Assembly (NCBI RefSeq): GCF_030287445.1
Contig: NZ_JASVWB010000002.1
Coordinates: 6,696,001 to 6,760,000 of the forward strand
DNA: 64,000 bases
Source of the DNA: Streptomyces sp. ALI-76-A
GTDB taxonomy: Bacteria; Actinomycetota; Actinomycetes; Streptomycetales; Streptomycetaceae
Direction of reading: 5' to 3'
Made by a program: the position numbers and the translations under genes
Notes under the pieces: generated by a model
The model's input: the letters and a program-made list of their open reading frames with translations, nothing else
Told to the model about the DNA's origin: nothing
Database searches by the model: none
Shown: one piece after another, positions 1 to 8,633 of the stretch
Position numbering within the stretch: the stretch's first letter is position 1
Layout: each line of letters begins with the position of its first letter

Positions 1-10
1 TCCTTCGACG

Positions 11-47
11 CGGGACCGGGGCGGAACGTTGGGGCGTTCCGGTCCCG
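11..47 (+). terminator. Possible terminator hairpin upstream of hemG
   Basis: Bases 11-28 and 35-47 pair as inverted arms with a five-base bulge in the left arm and a six-base loop. No T-run follows, which is common for Streptomyces terminators. It probably ends a gene lying outside the window. The rest of 1-124 shows no gene. Confidence 0.35.
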
Positions 48-124
48 ATGCGGTCACGGTCAGGACTCGTGCGGGACACCGGGGCCTCGGCGGGAGTGTC
101 GGTGGGGTCTGAGAAAGTGGGGAC

Positions 125-1576
125 ATGAGCGCAACGGGTGCGGGTCGGGTCGTCGTCGTCGTCGGAGCCGGGATCGCGGGGCTGGCCGCCGCCCACCGGC
201 TGCTGGAGCGCGGGGCGGACGTGACGGTGCTGGAGGCCTCCGACCGCGTCGGCGGCAAGCTGCTGCCCGGCGAGATCGCGGGCGCCCGCGTCGACCTCGG
301 TGCCGAGTCGATGCTCGCCCGCCGCCCCGAGGCCGTCGCCCTCGCCCGCGAGGTGGGCCTGGGCGACCTGCTCCGGCCGCCCGCCACCGCGACCGCCTCG
401 CTGTGGACCCGCGGCGCCCTGCGCCCCATGCCCAAGGGCCATGTGATGGGCGTCCCCGGCACCGCCGCCGCCCTGGCCGGCATCCTGTCCGAGGAGGGCC
501 TCGCCCGCATCGGACGCGACGCCGGCCTGCCCCGCACGGAGGTCGGGGACGACGTGGCGGTCGGGGAGTACGTGGCGGCGCGCCTGGGCCGCGAGGTCGT
601 CGACCGCCTCGTCGAACCCCTGCTGGGCGGGGTCTACGCGGGCGACGCGTACCGCATCTCGATGCGCTCGGCCGTCCCGCAGCTCTTCCGGGCCGCGCGG
701 ACCCACGACTCGCTGACCGAGGCCGTCCGCGAGATCCAGGCCAAGGCCGCGGCCGACCAGCGGACCGGCCCGGTGTTCATGGGCATCGAGGGTGGTGTCG
801 GCACCCTTCCGCTCGCGGTCGCCGCGTCGGTGCGGGCCCGCGGGGGCGAGATCCTGACCGGCACACCGGTGACGGAACTGCGCCGCGAGCCGTCCGGCAC
901 CTGGCGGGTGGTCGCCGGTGACCGTGTCCGGTCCGCCGACGCGGTCGTCGTCGCCGTCCCCGCCCCGGCCGCCGCCGCCCTCCTGCGCACCGAGGCCCCC
1001 GGGGCCGCCGCCGAACTCGACGGCGTCGAGTACGCCTCCATGGCCCTGGTCACCCTCGCCTACCGCCGCACCGACGCCACGCTCCCCGAGGGCAGCGGGT
1101 TCCTCGTGCCGCCCGTGGACGGACGCACCATCAAGGCGTCCACCTTCGCCTCCCGCAAGTGGGGCTGGATCGCCGACGAGAACCCGGACCTGCTGGTCCT
1201 GCGCACCTCCGTCGGACGGCACGGCGAGACGGAGATCCTCCAGCGCGAGGACGCCGAACTCGTCGACGTCTCGCGCCACGACCTCCGGGAGGCCACCGGA
1301 CTCGACGCCGTCCCGGTCGACACCCGCGTCACCCGCTGGACCGACGGCCTGCCCCAGTACCCCGTCGGCCACCACGCGCGCGTGGCCCGCGTCCGCGCAC
1401 ACGTCGGCGGACTTCCGGGGCTGGCGGTCTGCGGCGCGCAGTACGACGGCGTCGGCATCCCGGCGTGCGTCGCGAGCGCGTACGCGGCGGCGGACCAGAT
1501 CGTCGGCGACCTGAGCGCGGTGCGGGAGCTCACCGCCAACCCGGTGCACAGCCTGCACGGCGGAGCGGGAGAATGA
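125..1576 (+). CDS. hemG: Protoporphyrinogen/coproporphyrinogen III oxidase
   Basis: FAD-dependent oxidase that aromatises a porphyrinogen in late haem synthesis. In actinobacteria the HemY/CgoX-type enzyme mainly uses coproporphyrinogen III. The N-terminus holds the dinucleotide motif GAGIAG (residues 14-19) followed by an acidic strand end (VTVLEAS) typical of the UDP-family amine-oxidase fold. The motif [18 protein letters not shown] near the C-terminus is the family's second FAD-contacting segment. At 483 residues the length is normal. The ATG follows a short G-rich stretch (GTGGGG). The stop codon overlaps or lies just before the hemQ start, so the two are probably translationally coupled, and their pairing supports the coproporphyrin-dependent route. 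Confidence 0.93.
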   Translation: MSATGAGRVVVVVGAGIAGLAAAHRLLERGADVTVLEASDRVGGKLLPGEIAGARVDLGAESMLARRPEAVALAREVGLGDLLRPPATATASLWTRGALRPMPKGHVMGVPGTAAALAGILSEEGLARIGRDAGLPRTEVGDDVAVGEYVAARLGREVVDRLVEPLLGGVYAGDAYRISMRSAVPQLFRAARTHDSLTEAVREIQAKAAADQRTGPVFMGIEGGVGTLPLAVAASVRARGGEILTGTPVTELRREPSGTWRVVAGDRVRSADAVVVAVPAPAAAALLRTEAPGAAAELDGVEYASMALVTLAYRRTDATLPEGSGFLVPPVDGRTIKASTFASRKWGWIADENPDLLVLRTSVGRHGETEILQREDAELVDVSRHDLREATGLDAVPVDTRVTRWTDGLPQYPVGHHARVARVRAHVGGLPGLAVCGAQYDGVGIPACVASAYAAADQIVGDLSAVRELTANPVHSLHGGAGE

Positions 1577-1581
1577 GGACC

Positions 1582-2313
1582 ATGAGTGACGACGCCCCCA
1601 CCACCGAGCCCGGCAGGATCCCGAACAAGGGCAAGCTGGCCAAGGACCTGAACGAGGTCATCCGCTACACCCTCTGGTCGGTCTTCAAGCTGAAGGACGT
1701 CCTGCCCGAGGACCGCGCCGGGTACGCCGACGAGGTCCAGGAGCTGTTCGACCAGCTCGCCGCCAAGGACGTGACGATCCGCGGCACCTACGACGTGTCC
1801 GGTCTGCGCGCCGACGCCGACCTCATGGTCTGGTGGCACGCGGAGACCAGCGACCAGCTCCAGGAGGCGTACAACCTCTTCCGCCGCACCAGGCTGGGCC
1901 GCGCGCTCACGCCGGTGTGGTCGAACATGGCGCTGCACCGTCCCGCCGAGTTCAACCGCTCGCACGTCCCGGCGTTCCTCGCCGACGAGACGCCCCGCGA
2001 CTACATCAGCGTCTACCCGTTCGTGCGCTCCTACGACTGGTACCTGCTGCCCGACGAGGACCGCCGCCGCATGCTCGCCGACCACGGCAAGATGGCCCGC
2101 GGCTTCCCGGACGTGCGCGCCAACACCGTCGCCTCGTTCTCCCTCGGCGACTACGAGTGGATCCTCGCCTTCGAGGCCGACGAGCTGTACCGCATCGTCG
2201 ACCTCATGCGCCACCTGCGTGCCTCGGAGGCGCGGATGCACGTGCGCGAGGAGGTGCCCTTCTACACCGGGCGCCGCAAGTCCGTGGCCGAGCTGGTCGC
2301 GGGCCTGGCCTGA
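1582..2313 (+). CDS. hemQ: Coproheme decarboxylase, chlorite dismutase family
   Basis: Last enzyme of the coproporphyrin-dependent haem pathway: it decarboxylates Fe-coproporphyrin III to haem b using peroxide. The 243-residue protein has the family's two ferredoxin-like halves, the segment [12 protein letters not shown], and HGKMAR around His168, the expected proximal haem ligand of HemQ (HGxxGR in relatives). The ATG at 1582 was chosen because GGGAG lies about 10 bases upstream. An in-frame ATG at 1573 overlapping the hemG stop would add only three residues. It follows hemG directly and certainly shares its transcript. Confidence 0.92.
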   Translation: MSDDAPTTEPGRIPNKGKLAKDLNEVIRYTLWSVFKLKDVLPEDRAGYADEVQELFDQLAAKDVTIRGTYDVSGLRADADLMVWWHAETSDQLQEAYNLFRRTRLGRALTPVWSNMALHRPAEFNRSHVPAFLADETPRDYISVYPFVRSYDWYLLPDEDRRRMLADHGKMARGFPDVRANTVASFSLGDYEWILAFEADELYRIVDLMRHLRASEARMHVREEVPFYTGRRKSVAELVAGLA

Positions 2314-2834
2314 TCAGCGGGTGAGCGCGGCGGCCGGCCTCTTCGGGGCCCGGTCGCCGGGCCGCACCGGCTTCGGCTCGGGGTGCGGTGCGCGGTCCGC
2401 GCGCCGCACCGGGAGGTCGCCTCCAGCCGCTTCCACTCGGGGACCACGCCGATCAGCGGGAAGTACATGCCGGACGCGCCCGGCCCGCCCGGGTTGAACA
2501 CCAGGGCGCCCTGCCGGGGCACCCGGCGCTCGCTGTCGTGCGGGTCCTTCCGGGTGGCCCGCACGCGGCTGACGGTCAGCTCGATCTGCCGGCCGTCGGG
2601 GCGGGCGTAGTCGAGCGGCACGGACACCGTGCCGCACCGTACGGTGCCCGGCAGTTCCTCCTCGGCCGGGCACGTGCCGAAGTCGATGCCCGTCGCCCGG
2701 GCGCGCGCGGCGGCCACCGCCGTGCCGCGCAGCTCGGCCGCGCCAGGGACCGCGGGCGCGCCGTCGGCGGGGGCGGCGGTGAGCGCGGTCAGGAGCAAGG
2801 ACCCGGCGGCCGAGTAGAGGGCGGGGGCTCCCAT
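2314..2834 (-). pseudogene. Truncated secreted alpha/beta hydrolase (tripeptidyl-peptidase-like)
   Basis: From an ATG at 2834 the protein starts with an export signal (MGAPALYSAAGSLLLTALTA). It then shows the N-terminal block of SlpD/E-type secreted peptidases and hydrolases: FGTCPAEEE, TVSVPLDYA, ALVFNPGGPGASG, and PEWKRLE. These families run to about 500 residues with the nucleophile motif well after this point, but here the reading frame turns into unrelated Arg/Pro-rich sequence about 15 residues after the oxyanion block. No GxSxG follows. In another frame the region ends in a plausible natural tail (PAAALTR, stop at 2314), which would fit an internal deletion that also shifted the frame. 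A relic is the best reading. Confidence 0.7.
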
Positions 2835-2952
2835 CACGTATCCCTCCGGTGCACGGCAGCAACCCAAGGGATGTTTCGTTCGCCCGTCGGCGAAGACAAG
2901 CACCGCCTGCCCGGTGTCGGCCCCGATGCCCCCGTGCGCCCCCTTGGGCCCG

Positions 2953-3726
2953 CTAGGCCCGCCAGTACTGCGGCTCACTGTGGGCGAAGGCCGCGCGCAG
3001 GTCCGGTTCGCCGACCGCGCGGATGCCGTGGACGGCCACGGACGTGAGATCCGTACGGTCGTCCCCGCCGACCCGCCGGTTCAGCGCGCCGAGCAGCCGC
3101 TGACCGGCCGGGGAGGCCCAGCGGGAGTACGGGTGCACCTCGATCCGCGCGATGGCGAGACAACTGAGGATGAGCGCGAGGGGAAGCCCGAACCACAGGG
3201 CGACCAGCGTGCGCGGCATGTCCGACTGAGCGGGCGTCAGCAGCGCGGCCGCGCCCAGCGCGACGACGGCCACCGCGGCCAGCCGCACCTGGCGGACCCC
3301 GGCGGCGACCCCCGCGCGGGCGCCGTCGGGGACGGCGAGCCCCGCGCTGACCAGCCGGTCGGCGATGCCGTGCACGGCGTCCGCGGTGGCCGCGGCGGCC
3401 CGCACCGGGGCGATGGGCGACTGACCCTCGGGCCCGATGGCGCCTATCACCGACCGTTCCATGTCGTCCCGTCCGCGCGGGTCGACGACGGTCGCCCAGC
3501 CGGTGTGCGCGAGCAGCAGCCGCCGCTGGCGCGCCATGGAGACGAGGGTCAGGTCGGCGACCCGGCGGGGGCCGCCGGACAGGAAGGCGGCCTCGTACAG
3601 CGTCAGATCGTGTCTTCGGCCCGCGTCCGCGTCGACGGCCGCCGCGTGTACGGCGGCCAGGCACAGCCGCGTACACGCCGTGCCGGCGGCGGCCCAGGCC
3701 AGCAGCAGAAGAAGGACCCAGAACAT
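2953..3726 (-). CDS. TIGR04222 domain-containing membrane protein
   Basis: A 257-residue membrane protein. An N-terminal hydrophobic segment (MFWVLLLLLAWAAAG) is followed by the hallmark soluble block LYEAAFLSGGPRRVADLTLV and MARQRRLLLAHTGW. Two more hydrophobic spans lie near residues 145-190 (LAAVAVVALGAAALL and TLVALWFGLPLALILSCLA). The ATG at 3726 is preferred over an upstream in-frame TTG. As I recall, many TIGR04222 proteins carry a Cys/Gly-rich tail and sit beside DUF692 enzymes; this copy ends without any cysteine tail. It lies downstream of the DUF692 gene in the same direction, 458 bases away. Function unknown. Confidence 0.82.
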   Translation of the reverse strand: MFWVLLLLLAWAAAGTACTRLCLAAVHAAAVDADAGRRHDLTLYEAAFLSGGPRRVADLTLVSMARQRRLLLAHTGWATVVDPRGRDDMERSVIGAIGPEGQSPIAPVRAAAATADAVHGIADRLVSAGLAVPDGARAGVAAGVRQVRLAAVAVVALGAAALLTPAQSDMPRTLVALWFGLPLALILSCLAIARIEVHPYSRWASPAGQRLLGALNRRVGGDDRTDLTSVAVHGIRAVGEPDLRAAFAHSEPQYWRA

Positions 3727-4184
3727 ATGCAATTTTCTATGCGACCGAGTACGTGCGACGCCATGCCTGCTTCACCATCGGGACGGAGTGTTGTCGGTAT
3801 GTGACGTTCCGGTGGGCGGGGGCTGAGTTCAGGAGGTGCGGGGCGCCGTCCCGGGCGGGCCGGACGCCGCCTGGGGGCGGACGGCTCGGTCGTCACCGGG
3901 ATCGCCGGACCCGGGTGGGCTCTCGGGCAGGGCAGGGCAGGGTGGGGCAGGGCGGGGGCGGTGAGTCAGTGAGCAGGGGAGCGCCGCCGGACGCCATGTC
4001 CCGGCCTGAGGCGGCGGGTCGCGGGCGGAGGATGTCAGTCCCGGCACAGTGGACGGCGGGACGGGGGCCGTGGTGGCTCTGGGACACGGCCGCCCGCAGC
4101 TCTCCGCCGCTGGGCGGGCCCGGCCCCGCAGGGGTACCCGCCGGGGCGGGCTCGACGCCACCGCAGCGCTCACCGCGGGCTCGC
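3727..4184. other. Non-coding gap between the TIGR04222 and DUF692 genes
   Basis: No convincing gene. The frame with a GTG at 4087 (64 codons, minus strand, two cysteines) has no ribosome binding site and the same skewed composition as the shadow frames around it. A G-rich run (GGGCAGGGCAGGGTGGGGCA) lies at 3933-3952. It may hold the remains of a lost neighbour, but nothing recognisable is left. Confidence 0.4.
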
Positions 4185-5576
4185 TCAACGCCGCAGCAGT
4201 ACCCGGCGCGTGGCGCGCGCCAGCCGCACCGCCGGGCGCTGCGACCTCGGCGCCGGCCCCGACCGCTCCAGCCACCACTGCCGCAACTGCCGCCGCACGC
4301 CCGCGTCCTGCACCCGTCCGGTCAGCAGGACCTGTTCGGCGAAGTCGAGGGCGTCCCGGCGGTAGCCCCGCGTCATCGGGTGGCCTTGGGCGTAGGCGAG
4401 GAAGGCCGGGCGGTAGGCGGCGCCGAGGACGGACGGGAGTTCGGGGGCGACCTTGGCCACGACGTCCGCCCGCTTGGCGGCGAGCGCCCGGGCCTGCACG
4501 CCCAGCCGCACCCGGTCGAAGCCCTCGGGAACGGGTGTGCCGGCGACCAGCGCGGACAGCAGGGCCGTCTGCGCGAGGGCGAGACGCTGACGGGTGAGGC
4601 CGTCGTCCGGCACGACCGCGGCCGGAACCGCAGACTGAGCCGGAGCCGCAGCGTGAGCCGGAGCCGGAATCGCAGCGGGATCGGATACAGCGGCGTCCGT
4701 GTCGGCGTGGGATGCGGGGGCCGGCGTCCCCGAGGGCGCCGCGGTTCTCGCGCCGCCCTTCTCCAGCGCCTCCCGGATCGCCCCCAGCTCCCCTTCCAGC
4801 TCGGCCGGGGCGGGGAAGTTCTCGTCGCGTTCCAGCAGCACACCCGGCGGGGAGACCCGGGACGCGAGGTCGGTCAGGATGTCGAGGACCGGCCGGGGGA
4901 CCGGGTGGGCGTGGCTGTCGTGCCAGACGCCGTCGCGTGCGAAGCCGCCCGCGACATGGACGTACGCGATGGCCTCCAGGGGCAGGTCGGCGAGCGCCTC
5001 GGCCGGGTCCTCGCCGCGGTTGACGTGGTTGGTGTGCAGGTTCGCCACGTCGATGAGCAGCCGTACGCCGGTGCGGTCGGCCAGTTCGTACAGGAACTGT
5101 CCCTCGGTCATCTCCTCGCCGGGCCAGGAGATCAGTGCGGCGATGTTCTCCACGGCCAGCGGCACCGGCAGCGCGTCCTGCGCGACGCGGACGTTCTCGC
5201 ACAGCACGTCGAGGGCGTCGCGGGTGCGCGGCACGGGCAGCAGGTGGCCGGCCTCCAGGCGGGGGGACGCGGTCAGCGGGCCGCCGGCCCGGACGAACGC
5301 GATGTGCTCGGTGACCAGCGGTGAGCCCAGCGCCTCGGCCCGCTCGGCGAGGGCGGTCAGCCGGTCCCCGTCGGGGCGGTCCGCGCCGCCGAGGCCGAGG
5401 GAGACGCCGTGCGGGACCACCGTGACCCCGCGTTCGCGCAGGCGCAGCAGGGAGTCGGGGAGGTGCCCGGGGCACACGTTCTCGGCCACGACCTCGACCC
5501 AGTCGATGCCCGGCATGCGTTCCACGGCGTCCGCGATCTCCGGCCGCCACCCGATGCCTGTCCCCAGTCGCTCCAT
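4185..5576 (-). CDS. DUF692 (MNIO) family enzyme with C-terminal helical domain
   Basis: Residues 1-285 form the TIM-barrel fold of multinuclear non-haem iron-dependent oxidases (relatives of MbnB and TglH, which modify Cys residues in peptides). Expected metal-site blocks are visible: [66 protein letters not shown] and [10 protein letters not shown] low-complexity Ala/Pro/Ser linker (about 290-325) leads to a C-terminal helical domain. Its [27 protein letters not shown], and [13 protein letters not shown] blocks resemble the partner proteins of the MNIO family (DUF2063/HvfC/MbnC-type), here apparently fused. Its substrate is not identified; the downstream TIGR04222 protein is the obvious candidate partner. 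Confidence 0.85.
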   Translation of the reverse strand: MERLGTGIGWRPEIADAVERMPGIDWVEVVAENVCPGHLPDSLLRLRERGVTVVPHGVSLGLGGADRPDGDRLTALAERAEALGSPLVTEHIAFVRAGGPLTASPRLEAGHLLPVPRTRDALDVLCENVRVAQDALPVPLAVENIAALISWPGEEMTEGQFLYELADRTGVRLLIDVANLHTNHVNRGEDPAEALADLPLEAIAYVHVAGGFARDGVWHDSHAHPVPRPVLDILTDLASRVSPPGVLLERDENFPAPAELEGELGAIREALEKGGARTAAPSGTPAPASHADTDAAVSDPAAIPAPAHAAAPAQSAVPAAVVPDDGLTRQRLALAQTALLSALVAGTPVPEGFDRVRLGVQARALAAKRADVVAKVAPELPSVLGAAYRPAFLAYAQGHPMTRGYRRDALDFAEQVLLTGRVQDAGVRRQLRQWWLERSGPAPRSQRPAVRLARATRRVLLRR

Positions 5577-6100
5577 GGTCCCCTCCTCGGCTTCCTCCGG
5601 CTGTGCGGTGTCGCCTCCCCGGGCGTGACGCGTGACGGGGGTATGGCCCCGGCATCCGCGTCCGAACCCCGCCGCGGGAACGTTCAGAGCAACATTTGAG
5701 CTTCGGGTCCGTGTGCGCCCGCCGACAGCGGACCGTGGTCCGTCATCGGCGGTCGGTGATGTCGCTCGGGTCGGCGCCAGGAGATACGCGGACGAGGGCC
5801 GCGGCGTTCACAGCCCGTCGGGACGCGCGAAGCCGCCGAGGTCACGCGGCCGCGTGCGACGCCGTGCCGTCCGGCGCGGTGCGGGGGAACCTCGGCTCCA
5901 GGCAGTCGGCCCGGCCGCTCGCACGGCCGCATGGCTGCACGGCGGGCCACCCTCGCGCCGCGCCGGCCGCGGAGCCCCGGCGGTCGGCCGGACGACAGCG
6001 CCCCGCCGCGCGCGCGGGCGAAACCGAACACGCGGGCGCGGTGCCGGACGCCGGGCGCGGTGGCCCGTTCGCCCCGGCCGACGCGCCCGGCGCGGGCGGA
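5577..6100. other. Non-coding gap of 524 bases
   Basis: I find no gene here. All open frames are Arg/Pro/Gly-rich shadows without ribosome binding sites or recognisable motifs. It lies between the start of the DUF692 gene and the end of the Pth2-like gene, so the right part (about 5577-5750) should hold the DUF692 promoter. Confidence 0.4.
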
Positions 6101-6817
6101 TCAGCGCAGCGCCGGATGGTCCGCGACCACCGTGCAGGACCCGGCGGCGATCTCGGTGAAGCCGGCGTCCCGCACCAACGGCAGTCCGCTCGTGGTCAGT
6201 TCGGCCCAGCGGCCGGGGCCGGCGGTGCGCACGGCGAGCGGGAGGCCCGCGTCGCGCCAGTCCCGCCGTTCCTCGTCCGACAGCTCCCACCAGGCGAGCT
6301 GGGCCGCGTGACCGGCCTGGGCCATCGCCTTGCCGGCCGACATGTCCAGGTCCGGGTTCAGCCAGAGCACGGGCGCCGAGGGGTCCGCGTCGACCGGCGG
6401 CTCGGGATCGTCGAGGTCGGTCCCGGACACCTGGAGCCGTGCCAGGTCCTTGGGCCAGCCGTCCAGCGGCACGGGCGGGAAGACGCGTACCTCCGCCGAC
6501 TTCCCCGCCACCGTGATGCCGGGCAGCGCCTCGGCCCGCCGCCACTCGGCCCCGCGGGCCCGCCGCACCACCTTGCGGATCCGGGCGTCCTGCCAGTCCC
6601 GCACGGCCTCCGCCCACTCACCCTCGCCGGCCGACCGCTCGTCACCGAGCAGGACGAGCACGGCCCGGGCGGCGGTCTCCAGGGCGTCCGTACGGGCAGG
6701 GGGCGCGCCCTTCTCGATCCGGACGACCAGCGGCAGCACGAACTGCGGGGCGTGATCACGGGTGCTGGGTTCGGACCGGAAGGGGCTGTCGCCGGGGGAG
6801 GTGGGATCAGGGCTCAC
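6101..6817 (-). CDS. Peptidyl-tRNA hydrolase 2 (Pth2)-like protein
   Basis: The C-terminal half carries the Pth2 signature DMSAGKAMAQAGHAAQLAWW, the phosphate- and tRNA-contacting loop of archaeal and eukaryotic Pth2, followed by LPLAVRTAGP and the terminal strand block GSCTVVADHP. The N-terminal ~120 residues are not recognised but contain a helical segment (TDALETAARAVLVLLGDE). Known Pth2 enzymes release peptides from stalled peptidyl-tRNA; whether this actinobacterial variant does so is inferred. GTG at 6817 is the chosen start (238 residues). A GTG at 6889 in the same frame would extend it into the promoter region of the divergent ABC gene. Confidence 0.72.
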   Translation of the reverse strand: MSPDPTSPGDSPFRSEPSTRDHAPQFVLPLVVRIEKGAPPARTDALETAARAVLVLLGDERSAGEGEWAEAVRDWQDARIRKVVRRARGAEWRRAEALPGITVAGKSAEVRVFPPVPLDGWPKDLARLQVSGTDLDDPEPPVDADPSAPVLWLNPDLDMSAGKAMAQAGHAAQLAWWELSDEERRDWRDAGLPLAVRTAGPGRWAELTTSGLPLVRDAGFTEIAAGSCTVVADHPALR

Positions 6818-6912
6818 AACAGCCAACTCTACGGGGAGCGGCTCCGGGTCGAGGTCCGGCTCCTTCCCGCGGACACACCCGGACCGCACCCGCCCCGCGC
6901 CATGATGTCCGC

Positions 6913-7776
6913 ATGCAGCCCCCTCTCCGCCTGGACGGCGTGGGCCGCCGGTACCACCCGCGCGGCCCCTGGATCCTGCGCGGTGTCGATCTCGTCCTCG
7001 CGCCGGGCACCCTCACCCGCGTGGAAGGCGGGAACGGCATCGGCAAGTCCACTCTCCTGCGCCTGATCGCCCGTCTGGAGGCCCCGACGGAGGGCAGGGT
7101 GAGCGGCCGCCCCCGCACCGCCTACGTCCCCGAACGCTTCCCGTCGGCCCTCCCCTTCACCCCCACCGGCTACCTCACCCACCTGGGGACCGTGCACGGA
7201 CTGAGCCGCGCCGCCGCCGCACGCGCCGCGGGCGCCTGGCTCGACCGCCTGGGCGCCGCCGCCCACGCCCGTACCCCGATGGCGCGGCTGTCGAAGGGCG
7301 GCAGCCAGAAGGTCGCCGTCGCGCAGGCGCTGCTCGCCGAGCCCGAACTGCTCGTCCTCGACGAGGCCTGGACGGGCCTGGACGCCGCGGCACGGGCCGA
7401 ACTGGAGCGGGCCGTCGCGGAACGCACCGCCGCCGGTGGGGCCGTGGTGTTCGTCGACCACGACCCGCGGCGCCTGGCGGGCGTGGCCGACGTGACGTAC
7501 CGCGTGCACGCGGGGACCGTCGACCGCCGAACCGGGCCGCAGCCGTCGCCGTCCGGGCCGCAGGTGGTGATCGAGGCGCAGGGCCCGCCCGACGCAGCGC
7601 CGCCCCCCGTCCCCGGCACGTCCGCCGAGGAGACCGCCCCGGGCACGTACCGTCTCACCGTTCCCGCCGCCCGCTCGGACAGCGTGCTCCGCGCGCTGCT
7701 CACGGCCCGCCCGCCGTGGCACGTGGTGAGCGTGGCCGGGCCCGCCCAGGACCCCGACGCCGGAAGCCGCCGATGA
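6913..7776 (+). CDS. ABC transporter ATP-binding protein
   Basis: Complete nucleotide-binding subunit of 287 residues. Walker A is GGNGIGKST (39-47), the signature is LSKGGSQKVAVAQAL, Walker B is LLVLDEAWTGLD, and the switch His is in VFVDHDPRR. The signature LSKGG departs from the usual LSGGQ. A ~75-residue C-terminal extension after the core is Pro-rich and then folds into a small domain (TYRLTVPAARSDSVLRALL) of unknown role. The stop overlaps the start of the next gene (ATGA), giving a two-gene exporter operon. Substrate unknown. Confidence 0.9.
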   Translation: MQPPLRLDGVGRRYHPRGPWILRGVDLVLAPGTLTRVEGGNGIGKSTLLRLIARLEAPTEGRVSGRPRTAYVPERFPSALPFTPTGYLTHLGTVHGLSRAAAARAAGAWLDRLGAAAHARTPMARLSKGGSQKVAVAQALLAEPELLVLDEAWTGLDAAARAELERAVAERTAAGGAVVFVDHDPRRLAGVADVTYRVHAGTVDRRTGPQPSPSGPQVVIEAQGPPDAAPPPVPGTSAEETAPGTYRLTVPAARSDSVLRALLTARPPWHVVSVAGPAQDPDAGSRR

Positions 7777-8444
7777 CCGCTCTCCTCCGCTACCAGGCCG
7801 CCCTTCTCGCCCGCTCGCAGCGCTGGCTGCCGCCGCTCGTCCTGTACGCCGCTGTCCTGGGCGTCGGCGTCCAGGGCGGCGGGCCGGTGCTGGACTCGCT
7901 CGGCTTCACGGCCGCCGCGCTGCTGCCCGTCGCCGCCTGGCTGGTGCGGATCTGCGTCACGGGCGAGCCGGCGGCGGCCGGCCGGTGCGTGGCCGCGGCG
8001 GCCGGGCCCGCGCGGGCGCATCTGGCCCGGCTGCTGGTCGCACTGGGGGCGTCGACGGCACTCGGCACCGTCGCGACCGTCCTGGTGACGTGGATCAGTG
8101 ACCCGGCGAGCTCCGACCACCGGACCTACGTGCCCCCGCTCCCGGCGGGCGCGGCCGGACTGCTCGCCGCGCTGGCCTGCGCGCTGCTCGGCACCGCCGT
8201 CGGCGCGCTCACCACCTGGCCGTTGCTGCGCTCGACCGGGCGGGCGGTTCCCGCGCTGCTGCTTGCCGTCCTGATGGCGTTGGTGGTGTCCGGTTCGCCG
8301 GCGCGGGCGGCGGTGGGCGGGCTGGTCGCCGGGTCGCGGACCGAGACGGTGGAGGCGCCGCTGCTGCCGCTCGCCGGGGCTGTCCTGTGCGCGGCGGGCG
8401 CCGTGGCGGCGGCCTGCGCGCTCACCTCGCGCCGGTCACCCTGA
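7773..8444 (+). CDS. ABC transporter membrane subunit, small
   Basis: A 223-residue membrane protein translated from an ATG overlapping the stop of the ATPase gene. Six hydrophobic spans can be picked out, including LPPLVLYAAVLGVGVQGG, AAALLPVAAWLVRICV, LVALGASTALGTVATVLVTW, LLAALACALLGTAVGAL, ALLLAVLMALVVSG and AGAVLCAAGAVAAACAL. This is the size and layout of an ABC-2-like permease partner. Its 3' end overlaps the convergent zinc-ribbon gene by nine bases. Confidence 0.82.
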   Translation: MTALLRYQAALLARSQRWLPPLVLYAAVLGVGVQGGGPVLDSLGFTAAALLPVAAWLVRICVTGEPAAAGRCVAAAAGPARAHLARLLVALGASTALGTVATVLVTWISDPASSDHRTYVPPLPAGAAGLLAALACALLGTAVGALTTWPLLRSTGRAVPALLLAVLMALVVSGSPARAAVGGLVAGSRTETVEAPLLPLAGAVLCAAGAVAAACALTSRRSP

Positions 8445-8615
8445 GCACGCCGTCCGCTGCGCCTCCTGCCACTCGCAGACCGGGCACAGCGTGATGCCCT
8501 TGTAGGACTCCGGGTACTCCGTCGGCTTCCGGCACAGTACGCACTCCGCGTACGGCGGCCCGTCGGCCCTGGGCGGCCGGGTCGCGTCGATCAGGCAGTA
8601 GTCGTCCTCGCTCAT
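8436..8615 (-). CDS. Small zinc-ribbon protein, 59 residues
   Basis: A short gene read directly from the minus strand. From ATG at 8615 it encodes a start of MSEDDYCLIDATRPP, then ECVLC and, 19 residues after that pair, CPVCEWQEAQ, ending at a TGA at 8436. Two CxxC pairs at this spacing make a zinc ribbon. The start is preceded by GCTGGAGACATG (GGAG seven bases upstream). It is convergent with, and overlaps, the ABC membrane gene. Role unknown; such proteins are common and conserved in Streptomyces. Confidence 0.75.
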   Translation of the reverse strand: MSEDDYCLIDATRPPRADGPPYAECVLCRKPTEYPESYKGITLCPVCEWQEAQRTACSG

Positions 8616-8633
8616 GTCTCCAGCGTAGGACGG

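Noticed and set aside
3893-4087. 64-codon minus-strand frame with two cysteines next to the DUF692 gene, considered as a RiPP precursor
   Set aside because: No ribosome site, composition equal to shadow frames, no leader-like region or Cys/Gly repeats.
3829-5655. Long minus-strand frame of ~600 codons opposite in phase to the DUF692 gene
   Set aside because: Arg/Pro/Gly-rich shadow typical of high-GC coding DNA; the DUF692 frame has the motifs.
6817-6912. Upstream GTG at 6889 as start of the Pth2-like gene
   Set aside because: It would run into the divergent ABC promoter and add residues without family similarity; kept as a minor alternative.
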